Source: Hymenobacter nivis
GTDB taxonomy: Bacteria; Bacteroidota; Bacteroidia; Cytophagales; Hymenobacteraceae
Length of the DNA stretch: 64,000 bases
Assembly (NCBI RefSeq): GCF_006439025.1
Contig: NZ_RCYZ01000010.1
Location: 62,001-126,000, forward strand
Reading direction: 5' to 3'
Part shown: positions 34,440 through 42,416 of the stretch, in pieces
How the letters are laid out: each line of letters starts with the position of its first letter
Position numbering within the stretch: position 1 is the stretch's first letter
Notes under the pieces: model-generated
Told to the model about the DNA's origin: nothing
Databases searched by the model: none
Seen by the model: the letters and a program-made list of their open reading frames with translations, nothing else
Made by a program: the position numbers and the translations under genes

Positions 34440-35570
34440 ATGAAATCTAACCGCAACTTTACCAACGCCCTGCTGGGCGGCCTGCTGCTGGGCACGGTGG
34501 CCCTTGCGGGCTGCCAAAAGGACGACGCCGACGTGTGCGGCGGCGCCCCCAGCCTCTCGGGCGTGACCTCGACCACCGACCGCACGGCCGCCAACACGTC
34601 GGGCAACCTGGCCGATTGGGTCATCGTCAAAGGCGACAACCTGTGCAACGTGAGCAAGCTCTCGTTCAACGACGTGGACGTGTCGTTGGCCGATGCCTAC
34701 GTCACCGCCACCGAAATCACGGTGCAAGTGCCCCGCGTGGTGCCCAAAAACGTGACCAACACTGTGACCGTGACCACGGCGGGCGGCACGGCCCAAACCA
34801 GCTACACGCTCAGCATTCCGGCCATGGCGGTGACGAGCATGGCCAACGAATACGCCGCGCCCGGCCAGCGCGGAGCCATTGTGGGCAGCAATTTTGACCT
34901 CTATGAAGTGACCCCAGCCAAGGGCAAATTGCTCTGGAACGGCACGGCCCTGGCCATTACCAAAACCACCGCCGACTCGGTGTATTTTGTGGTGCCAGCC
35001 AACGCCACGCCCGGCGCAACCCTAAAGCTGGTGGACAGCAACGGCAAGGAAACCGCCGTGCCCGGCCGCTACAAGGACGACCGGAACATTGTCTTCGGCT
35101 ACGACACGGGCGGCAGCGTGTGGGGCGGCAATACCTACATCACCACCGGCCCTACGCCGGCCCCGATCAACGGCGCTTTCCTCCGGGTGAACCAAGCCAT
35201 TGGGGCCTGGGCCTGGACGGAATTCACGGTGAACAACACCATTGCGCTGCCCGCCGGCGTGGTAACCAACCCCAACAACTACGTGCTACGCTTCGAGGTA
35301 AATACCCTTAAGCCTTTCAACGCCAACGTTATCAAGTTCGCCATTGACGGGGATGCCGGCAGCGGCACCAACACCTACCTCTGGGCGCCCGCCACGCCCT
35401 TCAACACGCGCGGCCAGTGGAGCACAATGACCGTTCCGCTGAGCGCTTTCATCAAAAAGGCCGAAGACCTGAACAGGCCACTGCACGAGCTTAAGTTCCT
35501 CTTTCACGGCGACGGCGCGCTGGACGCTGACATCTCGTTCGACAACTTCCGCATCGTGCCCAAGGGCTAA
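34440..35570 (+). CDS. IPT/TIG-containing surface glycan-binding-like lipoprotein
   Basis: Lipoprotein of 376 residues, third gene of the second SusCD locus. The ATG at 34440 gives a signal ending VALAGC (Cys25). The N-terminal half carries two IPT/TIG-like immunoglobulin folds (ADWVIVKGDNLCNVSKLSFND, EITVQVPRVVPKNVTNTVTV, then a second at about residues 140-200 with GAIVGSNFDLY). The C-terminal half is a beta-sandwich with many aromatic residues (NYVLRFEVNTLKPFNANVIKF, PFNTRGQWSTMTVPLSAF) and ends FDNFRIVPKG. This architecture matches surface glycan-binding proteins that help SusCD pairs capture polysaccharide. A strong intrinsic terminator follows. Confidence 0.82.
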   Translation: MKSNRNFTNALLGGLLLGTVALAGCQKDDADVCGGAPSLSGVTSTTDRTAANTSGNLADWVIVKGDNLCNVSKLSFNDVDVSLADAYVTATEITVQVPRVVPKNVTNTVTVTTAGGTAQTSYTLSIPAMAVTSMANEYAAPGQRGAIVGSNFDLYEVTPAKGKLLWNGTALAITKTTADSVYFVVPANATPGATLKLVDSNGKETAVPGRYKDDRNIVFGYDTGGSVWGGNTYITTGPTPAPINGAFLRVNQAIGAWAWTEFTVNNTIALPAGVVTNPNNYVLRFEVNTLKPFNANVIKFAIDGDAGSGTNTYLWAPATPFNTRGQWSTMTVPLSAFIKKAEDLNRPLHELKFLFHGDGALDADISFDNFRIVPKG

Positions 35571-35893
35571 CCTGCGGGGGCCCCGGAGCTACTGGACAGC
35601 AGCGGGCGGACGGCAATCAGCCGTCCGCCCGCTGCTTTTTTGCGCCCGGCCGCTGCCACCCGGTTCTAGGCCAGCCGCCACTAGGGCCCCTGGGCCCGGC
35701 CACTAAATTGGCGCGACCAAATAGCTAATTCATACTGCTTAATATTCTTTATATCAGCATTATACAACAGCGTATATGTTAATACAAAAGTCTGACACGG
35801 CCTTTTTTTGGTTTGCGGCGCCCAGTTAGCCAAGGCACTTTTACGGCTGTGGTCCGCCCCGGGGCCCCTCCTTCCGCTGCCCAGCCAAGCCTT
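35571..35893. other. 323-bp intergenic region
   Basis: It contains the terminator of the second SusCD locus (35599-35641), a GC-rich stretch, and an AT-rich segment at about 35703-35795 directly upstream of the small envelope gene at 35894. That segment probably carries its promoter, but no clear TAnnTTTG box was found. Nothing coding is visible. Confidence 0.5.
35599..35641 (+). terminator. Intrinsic terminator of second SusCD locus
   Basis: A perfect 15-bp stem (35599-35613 with 35621-35635, GCAGCGGGCGGACGG and complement) with a 7-nt loop is followed at once by six T residues. It is a textbook Rho-independent terminator and marks the end of the SusC-SusD-lipoprotein transcript. Confidence 0.92.
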
Positions 35894-36469
35894 ATGATGA
35901 AAACCCTACTCATCTGGTGCTTACCGGCCCTGGCCTGGGCCCAAGCGCCCGCCGCCAACCCGCCGGGTCCCTGGAGCGGCGGCCTGGGCGTCGGCAACGG
36001 CTTGGAGGCCCACGCCACCCGCCAAACCGGCGGCCACCTGCTGCTGCTGGGCCGCGCCCGCTACGCGTGGTGGGGCCCCAAGTCGGGGCCCGGCAGCAAG
36101 TTGTTCGACCAGCTAAATACCCGCTCGCGCCAGACAGAGCTAGCCGTGCTGGCCGGCCGCAGCCTACCCGTAGGCCGCTGCCGGGCCTACGCCGCCGCGG
36201 GCCTGGCCTACCTGCTGGGCCGCCAGCTGGGCGACTACCGCTACACGACGCGCAGCAGCGGCTTGCTGTGGGGCGATGCCACTTACTACTACGCCTACCG
36301 CCGCTACCAGGCCCTGGGCTTGCCGCTGGAAATCGGCTTCCAGGGGCCCCTGGGCCGCAACCAGCAGCGCCTGGGCCTGGCCCTCCAGGCCAACTTCAAC
36401 CCCGAGCGTTCAGCGTATTGCGTGCTGCTGACGCTGAACCTCAGCAGTTGGGGGAACCGCATCAAGTAG
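35894..36469 (+). CDS. Small secreted protein, probable outer-membrane barrel
   Basis: Exported protein of 191 residues, family not recognised. Two adjacent ATGs at 35894 and 35897 start a signal peptide (MMKTLLIWCLPALAWAQ). The mature part shows alternating strands with aromatic girdles (HLLLLGRARYAWWGPKS, TELAVLAGRSLP, AYAAAGLAYLLGR, TYYYAYRRYQALGLPLEIGFQ, LGLALQANFNPE), as in small beta-barrel proteins, but the last residues NRIK lack the terminal aromatic. It stands 36 bp before another small lipoprotein gene on the same strand and may be co-transcribed with it. Confidence 0.6.
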   Translation: MMKTLLIWCLPALAWAQAPAANPPGPWSGGLGVGNGLEAHATRQTGGHLLLLGRARYAWWGPKSGPGSKLFDQLNTRSRQTELAVLAGRSLPVGRCRAYAAAGLAYLLGRQLGDYRYTTRSSGLLWGDATYYYAYRRYQALGLPLEIGFQGPLGRNQQRLGLALQANFNPERSAYCVLLTLNLSSWGNRIK

Positions 36470-36505
36470 CCCCATTCTCTCCCATCAGTTATTCCGCTTT
36501 TATCG

Positions 36506-37099
36506 ATGCGTCCTTTTACTCGCCACCGCGCCTGGGCGGCCGTTTTCATCCCCTGGCTGCTGTTGGCGGCCGGCTGCACCATCACCGCTTCCGACGTGGA
36601 GCCCGCGCTGCCCGACGGGCAAATTGAGGGCAGCAGCACCTTGGCCTCTTATGCCAACGGCCGGCCCGTGGTGGCCAACAATTCTTCCAGCCTTATTTCC
36701 ATCCTCGTAGCGGCGTTCGGCGACAGCCGCGCCGTGGCGGGCCGGCTGCGCGGCACCCAGCTGGACATGCGGGCCGTGGACGACCAAAGCGCGGTCTACG
36801 CCGGCGGCAAGTACCACGCGCTGCACTTGTTAATCAACGCGTTCCAGGGCCCCAGCACGTACCCGATGGACGGCCAACTGACCTACTACCAGGAAATTAC
36901 GCCCCACGCAAGCGGGCAGTACGTGCCGCAGGGCCCCACGTTCTACCCCGTACCCGCGGCCCCCGCCGAAGTAATCATCACGAGCTGGGACGCGGCCACG
37001 CGCCACGTACGGGGCACGTTCGTGCTTACGGTGGCCACGGCGCCGGGGGCCCCCGCGGTGGTCCTCACCGCTGGCCGCTTCGACCTCGTGCTGGATTAG
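36506..37099 (+). CDS. Small lipoprotein, DUF6252-like
   Basis: Lipoprotein of 197 residues with the lipobox LLLAAGC (Cys24). The mature part is beta-rich: a first segment with YANGRPVVANN, then LRGTQLDMRA and LHLLINAFQGPSTYPM, and a tail WDAATRHVRGTFVLTVATA ending in GRFDLVLD. Polar N-terminus, an interior calycin-like barrel and the closing RGTF...G.FD pattern resemble DUF6252-type proteins common in Bacteroidota, but this is a judgement from pattern only. No function is known for that family. Confidence 0.6.
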   Translation: MRPFTRHRAWAAVFIPWLLLAAGCTITASDVEPALPDGQIEGSSTLASYANGRPVVANNSSSLISILVAAFGDSRAVAGRLRGTQLDMRAVDDQSAVYAGGKYHALHLLINAFQGPSTYPMDGQLTYYQEITPHASGQYVPQGPTFYPVPAAPAEVIITSWDAATRHVRGTFVLTVATAPGAPAVVLTAGRFDLVLD

Positions 37100-37185
37100 C
37101 CAACGCCCGGAAATTAGCAAAACCTGGGCCCCGGAATTGGAGTTAGCTACCTGCACGGCTCAGCTCCATTCCCGCCGGTTCCTTC

Positions 37186-37902
37186 ATGAATTTCAACGAG
37201 AAACACATCCTCATCGTCGGCGCTTCGTCCGGCATCGGCTTGGCCACGGCCAAATTGCTCAGCGGCCTGGGGGCCCACTTGCACACGGCTTCGCGCCACC
37301 AGTCGCCCGAGCTGGCCGCGTTGAACACCAGCCACTTCGATTACGACGCCACCCAGCCCGTGGGCACGGCTTTCGACCACCTGCCCGATACCCTGCACGG
37401 CGTAGTGTACTGCCCCGGCAGCATCAAGCTGCGCCCGTTCGAGCGTATTCCGGCCGAAGACTTCCAGGCCGATTTCGACCTGAACGTGCTCGGGGCCGTG
37501 CGCGTGCTGCAAGCCACCATGAAGCGCCTGAAAAAGGCCGAAGGCGGTGCGTCGGTGGTGCTCTTTAGCACCGTGGCGGCCGATACGGGCATGAGCTTCC
37601 ACGCCAGCATCGCCACCGCCAAGGCCGCCGTGGAGGGCCTCACCCGGGCCCTGGCTGCCGAATACGCCGCCAGCAATGTGCGCGTGAACTGCATCGCCCC
37701 CTCGCTCACCAACACGCCGCTGGCCGCCCCCCTGCTCAGCACGCCCGAAAAGGCCGAGGCCGGCGCCAAGCGCCACCCCTTGCAGCGCATCGGCCAGCCC
37801 GAAGACTTGGCGTACACCGCCTCCTTCCTGCTCTCCGATCACAGCAGCTTCGTCACCGGCCAAGTGCTGGCCGTGGACGGCGGCATGGGCAAATTGAAGT
37901 AA
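37186..37902 (+). CDS. Atypical SDR-family protein lacking the catalytic Tyr
   Basis: Rossmann-fold SDR protein of 238 residues. The cofactor motif GASSGIG is intact near the N-terminus (residues 12-18). The NNAG motif is replaced by YCPGS. The usual Ser is present (FST, Ser128) and Lys146 is in place, but the position four before it, where YxxxK has Tyr, is Ile142 (context FHASIATAK). The C-terminal VTGQVLAVDGGMG is normal. The protein may bind NAD(P) without standard oxidoreductase chemistry, or use another residue. It is the first of four same-strand genes: SDR, photolyase, TetR regulator and ABC1 kinase. Confidence 0.88.
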   Translation: MNFNEKHILIVGASSGIGLATAKLLSGLGAHLHTASRHQSPELAALNTSHFDYDATQPVGTAFDHLPDTLHGVVYCPGSIKLRPFERIPAEDFQADFDLNVLGAVRVLQATMKRLKKAEGGASVVLFSTVAADTGMSFHASIATAKAAVEGLTRALAAEYAASNVRVNCIAPSLTNTPLAAPLLSTPEKAEAGAKRHPLQRIGQPEDLAYTASFLLSDHSSFVTGQVLAVDGGMGKLK

Positions 37903-37912
37903 TTATTTAGTT

Positions 37913-37994
37913 GTCAGTTTTTAGTTGTTCGTTATCGCTTTTATAAAGGCATTGACAAGTAAAAACAACGGACAACAAACAACTAGAAACCGAC
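37913..37994. repeat. Imperfect inverted repeat before photolyase gene
   Basis: GTCAGTTTTTAGTTGTT (37913-37929) pairs with AACAACTAGAAACCGAC (37978-37994) at 15 of 17 positions, and similarity continues weakly outward. Internally the region repeats TAGTTGTT-like words. It fills the gap between the SDR and photolyase genes. It is AT-rich, unlike the GC-rich repeats elsewhere. Confidence 0.45.
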
Positions 37995-38004
37995 AAATAA
38001 CCGC

Positions 38005-39330
38005 ATGAAAATCTGCCTGTTCTGGCACCGGCGCGACTTGCGCATCCACGACAACGTGGGCCTGGCGGGGGCCCTGGCCAGCGGCCTGCCGGTGGTGCCA
38101 CTCTTCATCTACGACCGCGACATTCTCGACCAGCTGCCCGACAAGGCCGATGCCCGCCTGACCTTCATCTTCGACCACGTAGAGAACCTGGCCGCCGAAA
38201 CCGAGAAGGCCGGCGGTACCTTCTTGGCCCGCTACGGCCAGCCGCTGGCAGTGCTCGAGCAGTTGGTGAAAGACTTTGAGGTGGCCGCCGTGCACACCAA
38301 CGAGGACTACGAGCCCTACGCCCGCGAACGCGACGAGGCGGTGGCCAAGATGCTGAAAAAGCACGGAGCCGAATTTCACACCTACAAGGACCAAGTGATT
38401 TTTGCCAAGGAGGAAATCATGACCAAATCGGGCACCGTGCCCAAAGTGTTCGGGGCTTACCTAAAGACGTACCTGGCCCAGCTGACGGACGAATTGCTGG
38501 AGCCCGCTAAGTCGAAGCCCGCCTTCAAAAAGGCGCACTTGCACCACCTCACCGCGGCCAAAGCAGGGCCCCGGCCCACGCTCAAAAGCATGGGCTTTGC
38601 GCGCAGCGACGAGCAAACCACGCCCGCTAAGCTGCCCTCCGAAAAAGTGGTGCGCGACTACCACAAGACCCGCAACACGCCCGCCAACGAGCACGGCACC
38701 ACCCGCGAATCGGTGCACCTGCGCTTCGGCACACTCAGCGTGCGCGAGGTAATGGCCCAGGCCAAAGAGCTGAATCCCAAGTTACTGTCGGAAATCATCT
38801 GGCGCGACTTCTTCATGATGCTGCTCTGGCACTTCCCCCACACGGCCACCGAGAGCTACGACCCCAAGCTGCGCCACGTGCCCTACCGCAACAACGAAGA
38901 CGAGTTCAAGGCTTGGTGCGAGGGCCGCACCGGCTACCCGCTCGTGGATGCCGGGATGCGCGAGCTCAACGCCACCGGCTACCTGCCCAACCGCGTGCGC
39001 ATGACCACCGCTGGCTTCCTCACCAAGCACCTGCTCATCGACTGGCGCTGGGGCGAGAAGTACTTCGCCGACAAGCTCTTCGACTACGAAATGGCCAACA
39101 ACGTGGGCAACTGGCAGTGGATGGCCGGCACCGGGGCCATTGCGTCGCCCTGGTTCCGGGTGTACAGCCCCGACAGCCAAATCGAGCAAGTAGACCCCCT
39201 GCGCGAATACGTGCGCCGCTGGATTCCGGAGCTCGAAACCAAGGAGTACCCCGCCCCCATCGTGGAGCACAAATTTGGCCGCGACCGCGCCGTGGAAGCC
39301 CTCCGCAAAGCCCGCCAGGAAGCCGGGTAG
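38005..39330 (+). CDS. phrB: Deoxyribodipyrimidine photolyase
   Basis: Light-driven DNA repair flavoprotein of the cryptochrome/photolyase family, 441 residues. The N-terminal alpha/beta domain begins MKICLFWHRRDLRIHDNVGL, the standard start for the antenna-binding half. The C-terminal FAD domain contains TRESVHLRFGTLSVREV, SEIIWRDFFMMLLWHFP, GRTGYPLVDAGMRELNATGYLPNRVRM, and the active-site block NVGNWQWMAGTGA. The conserved MTTAGFLTKHLLIDWRWGEKYF carries Trp residues of the electron-transfer chain. Length and motifs fit a class I CPD photolyase rather than DASH cryptochrome. It lies between the atypical SDR and a TetR regulator, a setting that hints at light or oxidative-stress control (inference). 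Confidence 0.93.
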   Translation: MKICLFWHRRDLRIHDNVGLAGALASGLPVVPLFIYDRDILDQLPDKADARLTFIFDHVENLAAETEKAGGTFLARYGQPLAVLEQLVKDFEVAAVHTNEDYEPYARERDEAVAKMLKKHGAEFHTYKDQVIFAKEEIMTKSGTVPKVFGAYLKTYLAQLTDELLEPAKSKPAFKKAHLHHLTAAKAGPRPTLKSMGFARSDEQTTPAKLPSEKVVRDYHKTRNTPANEHGTTRESVHLRFGTLSVREVMAQAKELNPKLLSEIIWRDFFMMLLWHFPHTATESYDPKLRHVPYRNNEDEFKAWCEGRTGYPLVDAGMRELNATGYLPNRVRMTTAGFLTKHLLIDWRWGEKYFADKLFDYEMANNVGNWQWMAGTGAIASPWFRVYSPDSQIEQVDPLREYVRRWIPELETKEYPAPIVEHKFGRDRAVEALRKARQEAG

Positions 39331-39389
39331 CCCCGGCGTTAATTACCAGAAAACCCGAACCGTTTGGGGCCCCAACGGGTTGTTATACC

Positions 39390-40019
39390 ATGGAAAAAGA
39401 CCGCATCAAACAAGCCTACCTGGACTTCGTGCTCAACGAAGGCCATCCGCCCGCGTCGGTGTTCAAACTCACCCAGCAGCTGGGCGGGTCAGAGGCGGAA
39501 TTCTACCAGCACTACCCCAACTTTGAGGCCATCGACCGCGAAATATGGGCCGATTTCGGCAAGCAGGCGCGCACTGCCGCCGCCAGCGAGCCGGTGTGGG
39601 AAGGCTACGGCAGCCGCGAAAAACTGCTGGCTTTCTACTACACGTTGCTCGAAATCCTCAAGCAAAACCGCTCCTACGCCCTCATGAGCCTGCGCCGCTC
39701 GCTGCACCGCATGCCGGGCCTGTCGCCCCGCGTGCTCGACGATTTCCGCCAGGACTTCGAGCGCTTTGTGGCTGATTTGCTGACTGATGGCCGCGTGAGT
39801 GGCGAAATTGCCAACCGCCCACTGGTGCAGGACGGCTACCCGCGCTTCTTCTGGCAGCAGGTACTGTTCGTGCTCGGTTTCTTCGCCAAAGACGACTCGG
39901 TGAACTTCGAGCGCACCGACGCCGCCGTGGAAAAAGCCGTCACCCTGAGCTTTGACCTCGTGGGCCGCAACACCCTAGATTCCGCCGTTGATTTCGTTCG
40001 ATTTTTGGTGCGGCGGTAA
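39390..40019 (+). CDS. TetR-family transcriptional regulator
   Basis: Regulator of 209 residues. Start at ATG 39390 (MEKDRIKQAYLDFVLNEGHP); longer frames run into the photolyase gene and are spurious. The N-terminal helix-turn-helix reads SVFKLTQQLGGSEAEFYQHYPNFEAI, the TetR pattern with the YxxYxxxE-like end of the recognition helix region. The C-terminal helices (REKLLAFYYTLLEILKQNRSYALMSL, FFWQQVLFVLGFFAKD) form a ligand or dimer domain. It lies between the photolyase gene and the ABC1 kinase gene and is the obvious candidate to control one or both. Confidence 0.88.
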   Translation: MEKDRIKQAYLDFVLNEGHPPASVFKLTQQLGGSEAEFYQHYPNFEAIDREIWADFGKQARTAAASEPVWEGYGSREKLLAFYYTLLEILKQNRSYALMSLRRSLHRMPGLSPRVLDDFRQDFERFVADLLTDGRVSGEIANRPLVQDGYPRFFWQQVLFVLGFFAKDDSVNFERTDAAVEKAVTLSFDLVGRNTLDSAVDFVRFLVRR

Positions 40020-40050
40020 TTAATTTAATTAGAAATAATTAATTATTTAC

Positions 40051-40161
40051 AATTAGGACGGTCGTGCAGAACGCAGTGAAGAATCCCCACCGCGCAAGTA
40101 ATTAATAGAATTACTGCTGCGGTAAAGATGCTTTACTGCGTTCTGCGCGACCGTCCTAATT
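40051..40161. repeat. REP-like inverted repeat with GGACGGTCG ends
   Basis: Arms 40051-40081 and 40131-40161 are complementary over about 31 nt with two mismatches (outer end AATTAGGACGGTCG). The loop holds an internal AATTAATAGAATTA segment. The interval 40111-40132 matches the complement of 12830-12851 at 20 of 22 positions, so it belongs to the same family as the repeat before the helicase gene. It lies between the TetR and ABC1 genes and may affect their coupling. Confidence 0.7.
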
Positions 40162-40209
40162 TATTCATTGCCTAGAGAAGCTAGTTTCGATTATTAATTA
40201 ATAAAATCA

Positions 40210-41511
40210 ATGTCCGATCAGCCGCTCACTTCCCTGCCCACCACCAAAGTGGCCCGGGCCGCCCGCTTCGCCCGCACTGGCTTGAACGTGGGGGCCAATT
40301 ATGTGAAGCACTACGCCAAGAAAGCCGTCGGCGCCGAATCGTCAATGGAGGACTTGCACACCGCCAACGCGGCCGAGCTGTACGGGGCCCTGAGCGAGAT
40401 GAAGGGCTCCGTGCTGAAGGTGGCGCAGATGCTGGCGATGGAGAAGAACATGCTGCCCACGGCTTACTCCGACCAGTTTGCCCAGGCCCAGTACCAAACG
40501 CCGCCGCTCTCGGGGCCCTTGGTCATCAAGGCGTTTCGAGACGCGTTTGGCAAGTCGCCATTTCAGGTATTCGACGAGTTTGAGCCCGCAGCACGGCAGG
40601 CGGCCAGCATCGGCCAAGTGCATTTTGCCCGCAAGGACGGCCGCGACCTGGCCGTAAAAGTGCAGTACCCTGGCGTGGCCGCCAGTATCAAGTCCGACAT
40701 CAACCTCGTGAAGCCCATTGCCTTGCGCGTAATGGGCCTGAGCGAAACCCAGGTGCGCCCGTACCTCGAAGAAGTGGAGGCGCGGCTTATTGAGGAAACC
40801 GACTACGCTTTGGAACTGCGCCGCGGCCAGGACATTGCGGCCCGCTGCGCCCACCTGGCGCACCTGCAGTTCCCGCGCTATTACCCCGAATTGTCCAGCC
40901 CGCGCATCCTTAGCATGGACTGGTTGCCCGGCCAGCATCTCAAGGAGTTCCTGGCCCAGGGCCCCAGCCAGGCCGTGCGCAACCAGCTCGGCCAGGCCCT
41001 GTGGGACTTCTACCAGTTCCAGCTCAACGACTTGCGCCAAGTGCATGCCGACCCGCACCCCGGCAACTTCCTGCTGCGCGCCGAAGCCGGTGGCACGCTC
41101 GGCGTGCTCGACTTTGGCTGCGTGAAGGAGGTGCCCGCCGACGTATACCACCAGTTTACCACCCTGCTGGCCCCCGAAACCTTCGCCGACGAGGCCCGCC
41201 TCCGCGCCCTGCTCACCGAAGCCAACGTGCTGCGCGCCAGCGACTCCGCCCCCATGCAGGCCCTGTATCTGCGCACGCTGCGCAGTTCGTTGGAGCTGGT
41301 GGGCCGCCCTTTCCGCCAACCGGTGTTCGACTTCGGCGACCCGGCTTACATGGCCGCGCTATATGCCCTAGGCGACGACCTGATGGCCGACCCGGAGCTG
41401 CGCCAGCAGCGCGAGCCCCGCGGCTCCGCCCACTTCATCTACCTCAACCGCACCTATGTGGGCCTGTTTGCCCTGCTCACGGAGCTAAAGGCGGAAGTGC
41501 GCACGGCGTAA
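40210..41511 (+). CDS. ABC1/AarF/UbiB-family atypical kinase-like protein
   Basis: Protein-kinase-like protein of 433 residues from the ABC1 (UbiB/COQ8) family, linked to isoprenoid-quinone or lipid metabolism. The family KxGQ segment reads LKVAQMLAMEKNMLP, with Ala72 where Gly is usual. Other motifs are standard: Ala-rich loop AARQAASIGQVHFA, LAVKVQYPGV with the ATP-site Lys, EETDYALELR, HADPHPGNFLL catalytic loop and LDFGCVKEV with the metal-binding Asp. No ubiquinone or menaquinone gene is adjacent. It follows a TetR regulator and photolyase. Membrane anchors of UbiB itself are absent, so it is probably soluble or peripheral. Confidence 0.9.
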   Translation: MSDQPLTSLPTTKVARAARFARTGLNVGANYVKHYAKKAVGAESSMEDLHTANAAELYGALSEMKGSVLKVAQMLAMEKNMLPTAYSDQFAQAQYQTPPLSGPLVIKAFRDAFGKSPFQVFDEFEPAARQAASIGQVHFARKDGRDLAVKVQYPGVAASIKSDINLVKPIALRVMGLSETQVRPYLEEVEARLIEETDYALELRRGQDIAARCAHLAHLQFPRYYPELSSPRILSMDWLPGQHLKEFLAQGPSQAVRNQLGQALWDFYQFQLNDLRQVHADPHPGNFLLRAEAGGTLGVLDFGCVKEVPADVYHQFTTLLAPETFADEARLRALLTEANVLRASDSAPMQALYLRTLRSSLELVGRPFRQPVFDFGDPAYMAALYALGDDLMADPELRQQREPRGSAHFIYLNRTYVGLFALLTELKAEVRTA

Positions 41512-41520
41512 TTTTTCAGC

Positions 41521-41581
41521 TTACGCACAAAATAAACAGGGCCCCTACTGCGCGTGGGGGCCCTGTTTATTTTGTGCGTAA
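41521..41581. terminator. Perfect 25-bp stem-loop between convergent genes
   Basis: Arms 41521-41545 and 41557-41581 are exactly complementary with an 11-nt loop. The loop-proximal part AAACAGGGCCCC resembles that of the stem-loop at 7135-7208, and both loops contain GCGCGTG. It lies between the ABC1 kinase (plus) and phenylalanine hydroxylase (minus) stops, so it is placed to act on both transcripts. The AT-rich outer arms may serve as the U-rich tract. Confidence 0.75.
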
Positions 41582-41592
41582 TGACTTAATTA

Positions 41593-42330
41593 TCAGGCGG
41601 CAGTGCGGTGCGACACGGGTACCAGCAAGCCTGCTAATTCACCGGCGCATTCGGCCAATTCTTCCCACGTGGGCAGCACGAAATACTGGTCCTGAAAACG
41701 GGTGCCGAGCACCGGCGTACGCCGCACGGTTTCCACGTCGAAGGCGGGACGGGGGGTGGCCTCGTTTACACAGTGGTGGATTTCGCCAGCTGATGAGAGC
41801 AGCCCGGCCCCGTACAGGTGCGGCTTGCCATCGTGCAGTACCAGCCCAAACTCGGCCGTGAAGAAGTACAGGGCCCACAGCTCGCGGCGGGCCACCGCGT
41901 CGTCGGGGCACAGGGCCTGGGCGGCGAGCCCCAGCGTGTGCAGGAAATCGGCAAAGTGCGCATCGAGCAGCATCGGCACGTGCCCAAACAGGTCGTGGAA
42001 CAGGTCGGGCTCAGGACTGAAGTCGAAATCGCGCATCGGCCGGATGCGGGTCATCACCGGGAACTGCCGCTCGGCCAAGTACTTGAAGAAAACTTCGGGG
42101 CCCAGCGACTGCCCCACCGGCACCAGCTGCCAGCCGCTGCGCCGGAACACTTCGGCGCTGAGCGCGGGTAGGTCGGGAATGGCCTCGCGGCGCAACCCGA
42201 GCTGGGCCACGGCGGCGCTGAAGGCCGGCACGGCGCGCCGGTGCAGCAGGGCCGTCTGGCGATCAAACAATACCTTCCAAACCAGCTGGTCCTGGGGAGA
42301 ATAGCGGGGGGCACGGGATTGCGTTAACAT
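41593..42330 (-). CDS. phhA: Phenylalanine 4-monooxygenase
   Basis: Monomeric-type aromatic amino acid hydroxylase converting phenylalanine to tyrosine with tetrahydropterin and oxygen, 245 residues, a normal bacterial length. The iron-binding set is visible: PDLFHDLFGHVPML supplies the two His and FFTAEFGLVL the Glu. PRPAFDVETV and FVLPTWEEL follow. N-terminal regulatory ACT domain is absent, as in bacterial forms. The gene lies just after the tryptophan operon on the same strand, but a 270-bp gap with its own hairpin and short leader frame suggests separate control. It would link aromatic amino acid supply to tyrosine formation or phenylalanine breakdown. Confidence 0.93.
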   Translation of the reverse strand: MLTQSRAPRYSPQDQLVWKVLFDRQTALLHRRAVPAFSAAVAQLGLRREAIPDLPALSAEVFRRSGWQLVPVGQSLGPEVFFKYLAERQFPVMTRIRPMRDFDFSPEPDLFHDLFGHVPMLLDAHFADFLHTLGLAAQALCPDDAVARRELWALYFFTAEFGLVLHDGKPHLYGAGLLSSAGEIHHCVNEATPRPAFDVETVRRTPVLGTRFQDQYFVLPTWEELAECAGELAGLLVPVSHRTAA

Positions 42331-42354
42331 AGCTGAACACTTGGTGGGTGGGGC

Positions 42355-42391
42355 GAAAAAAAGCCCGACTTCCTGGCGGAATCGGGCTTTT
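42355..42391 (-). terminator. Intrinsic-terminator-like hairpin upstream of phhA
   Basis: On the minus strand AAAGCCCGA pairs with TCGGGCTTT across a 13-nt loop and is followed by a T-run and CGCC. It lies about 30 nt before the phhA start, so it is in the 5' leader rather than after a gene. This is the position expected of an attenuator. Confidence 0.6.
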
Positions 42392-42416
42392 GGAGGTTCT
42401 TAAGGAAGAAGTAGTT

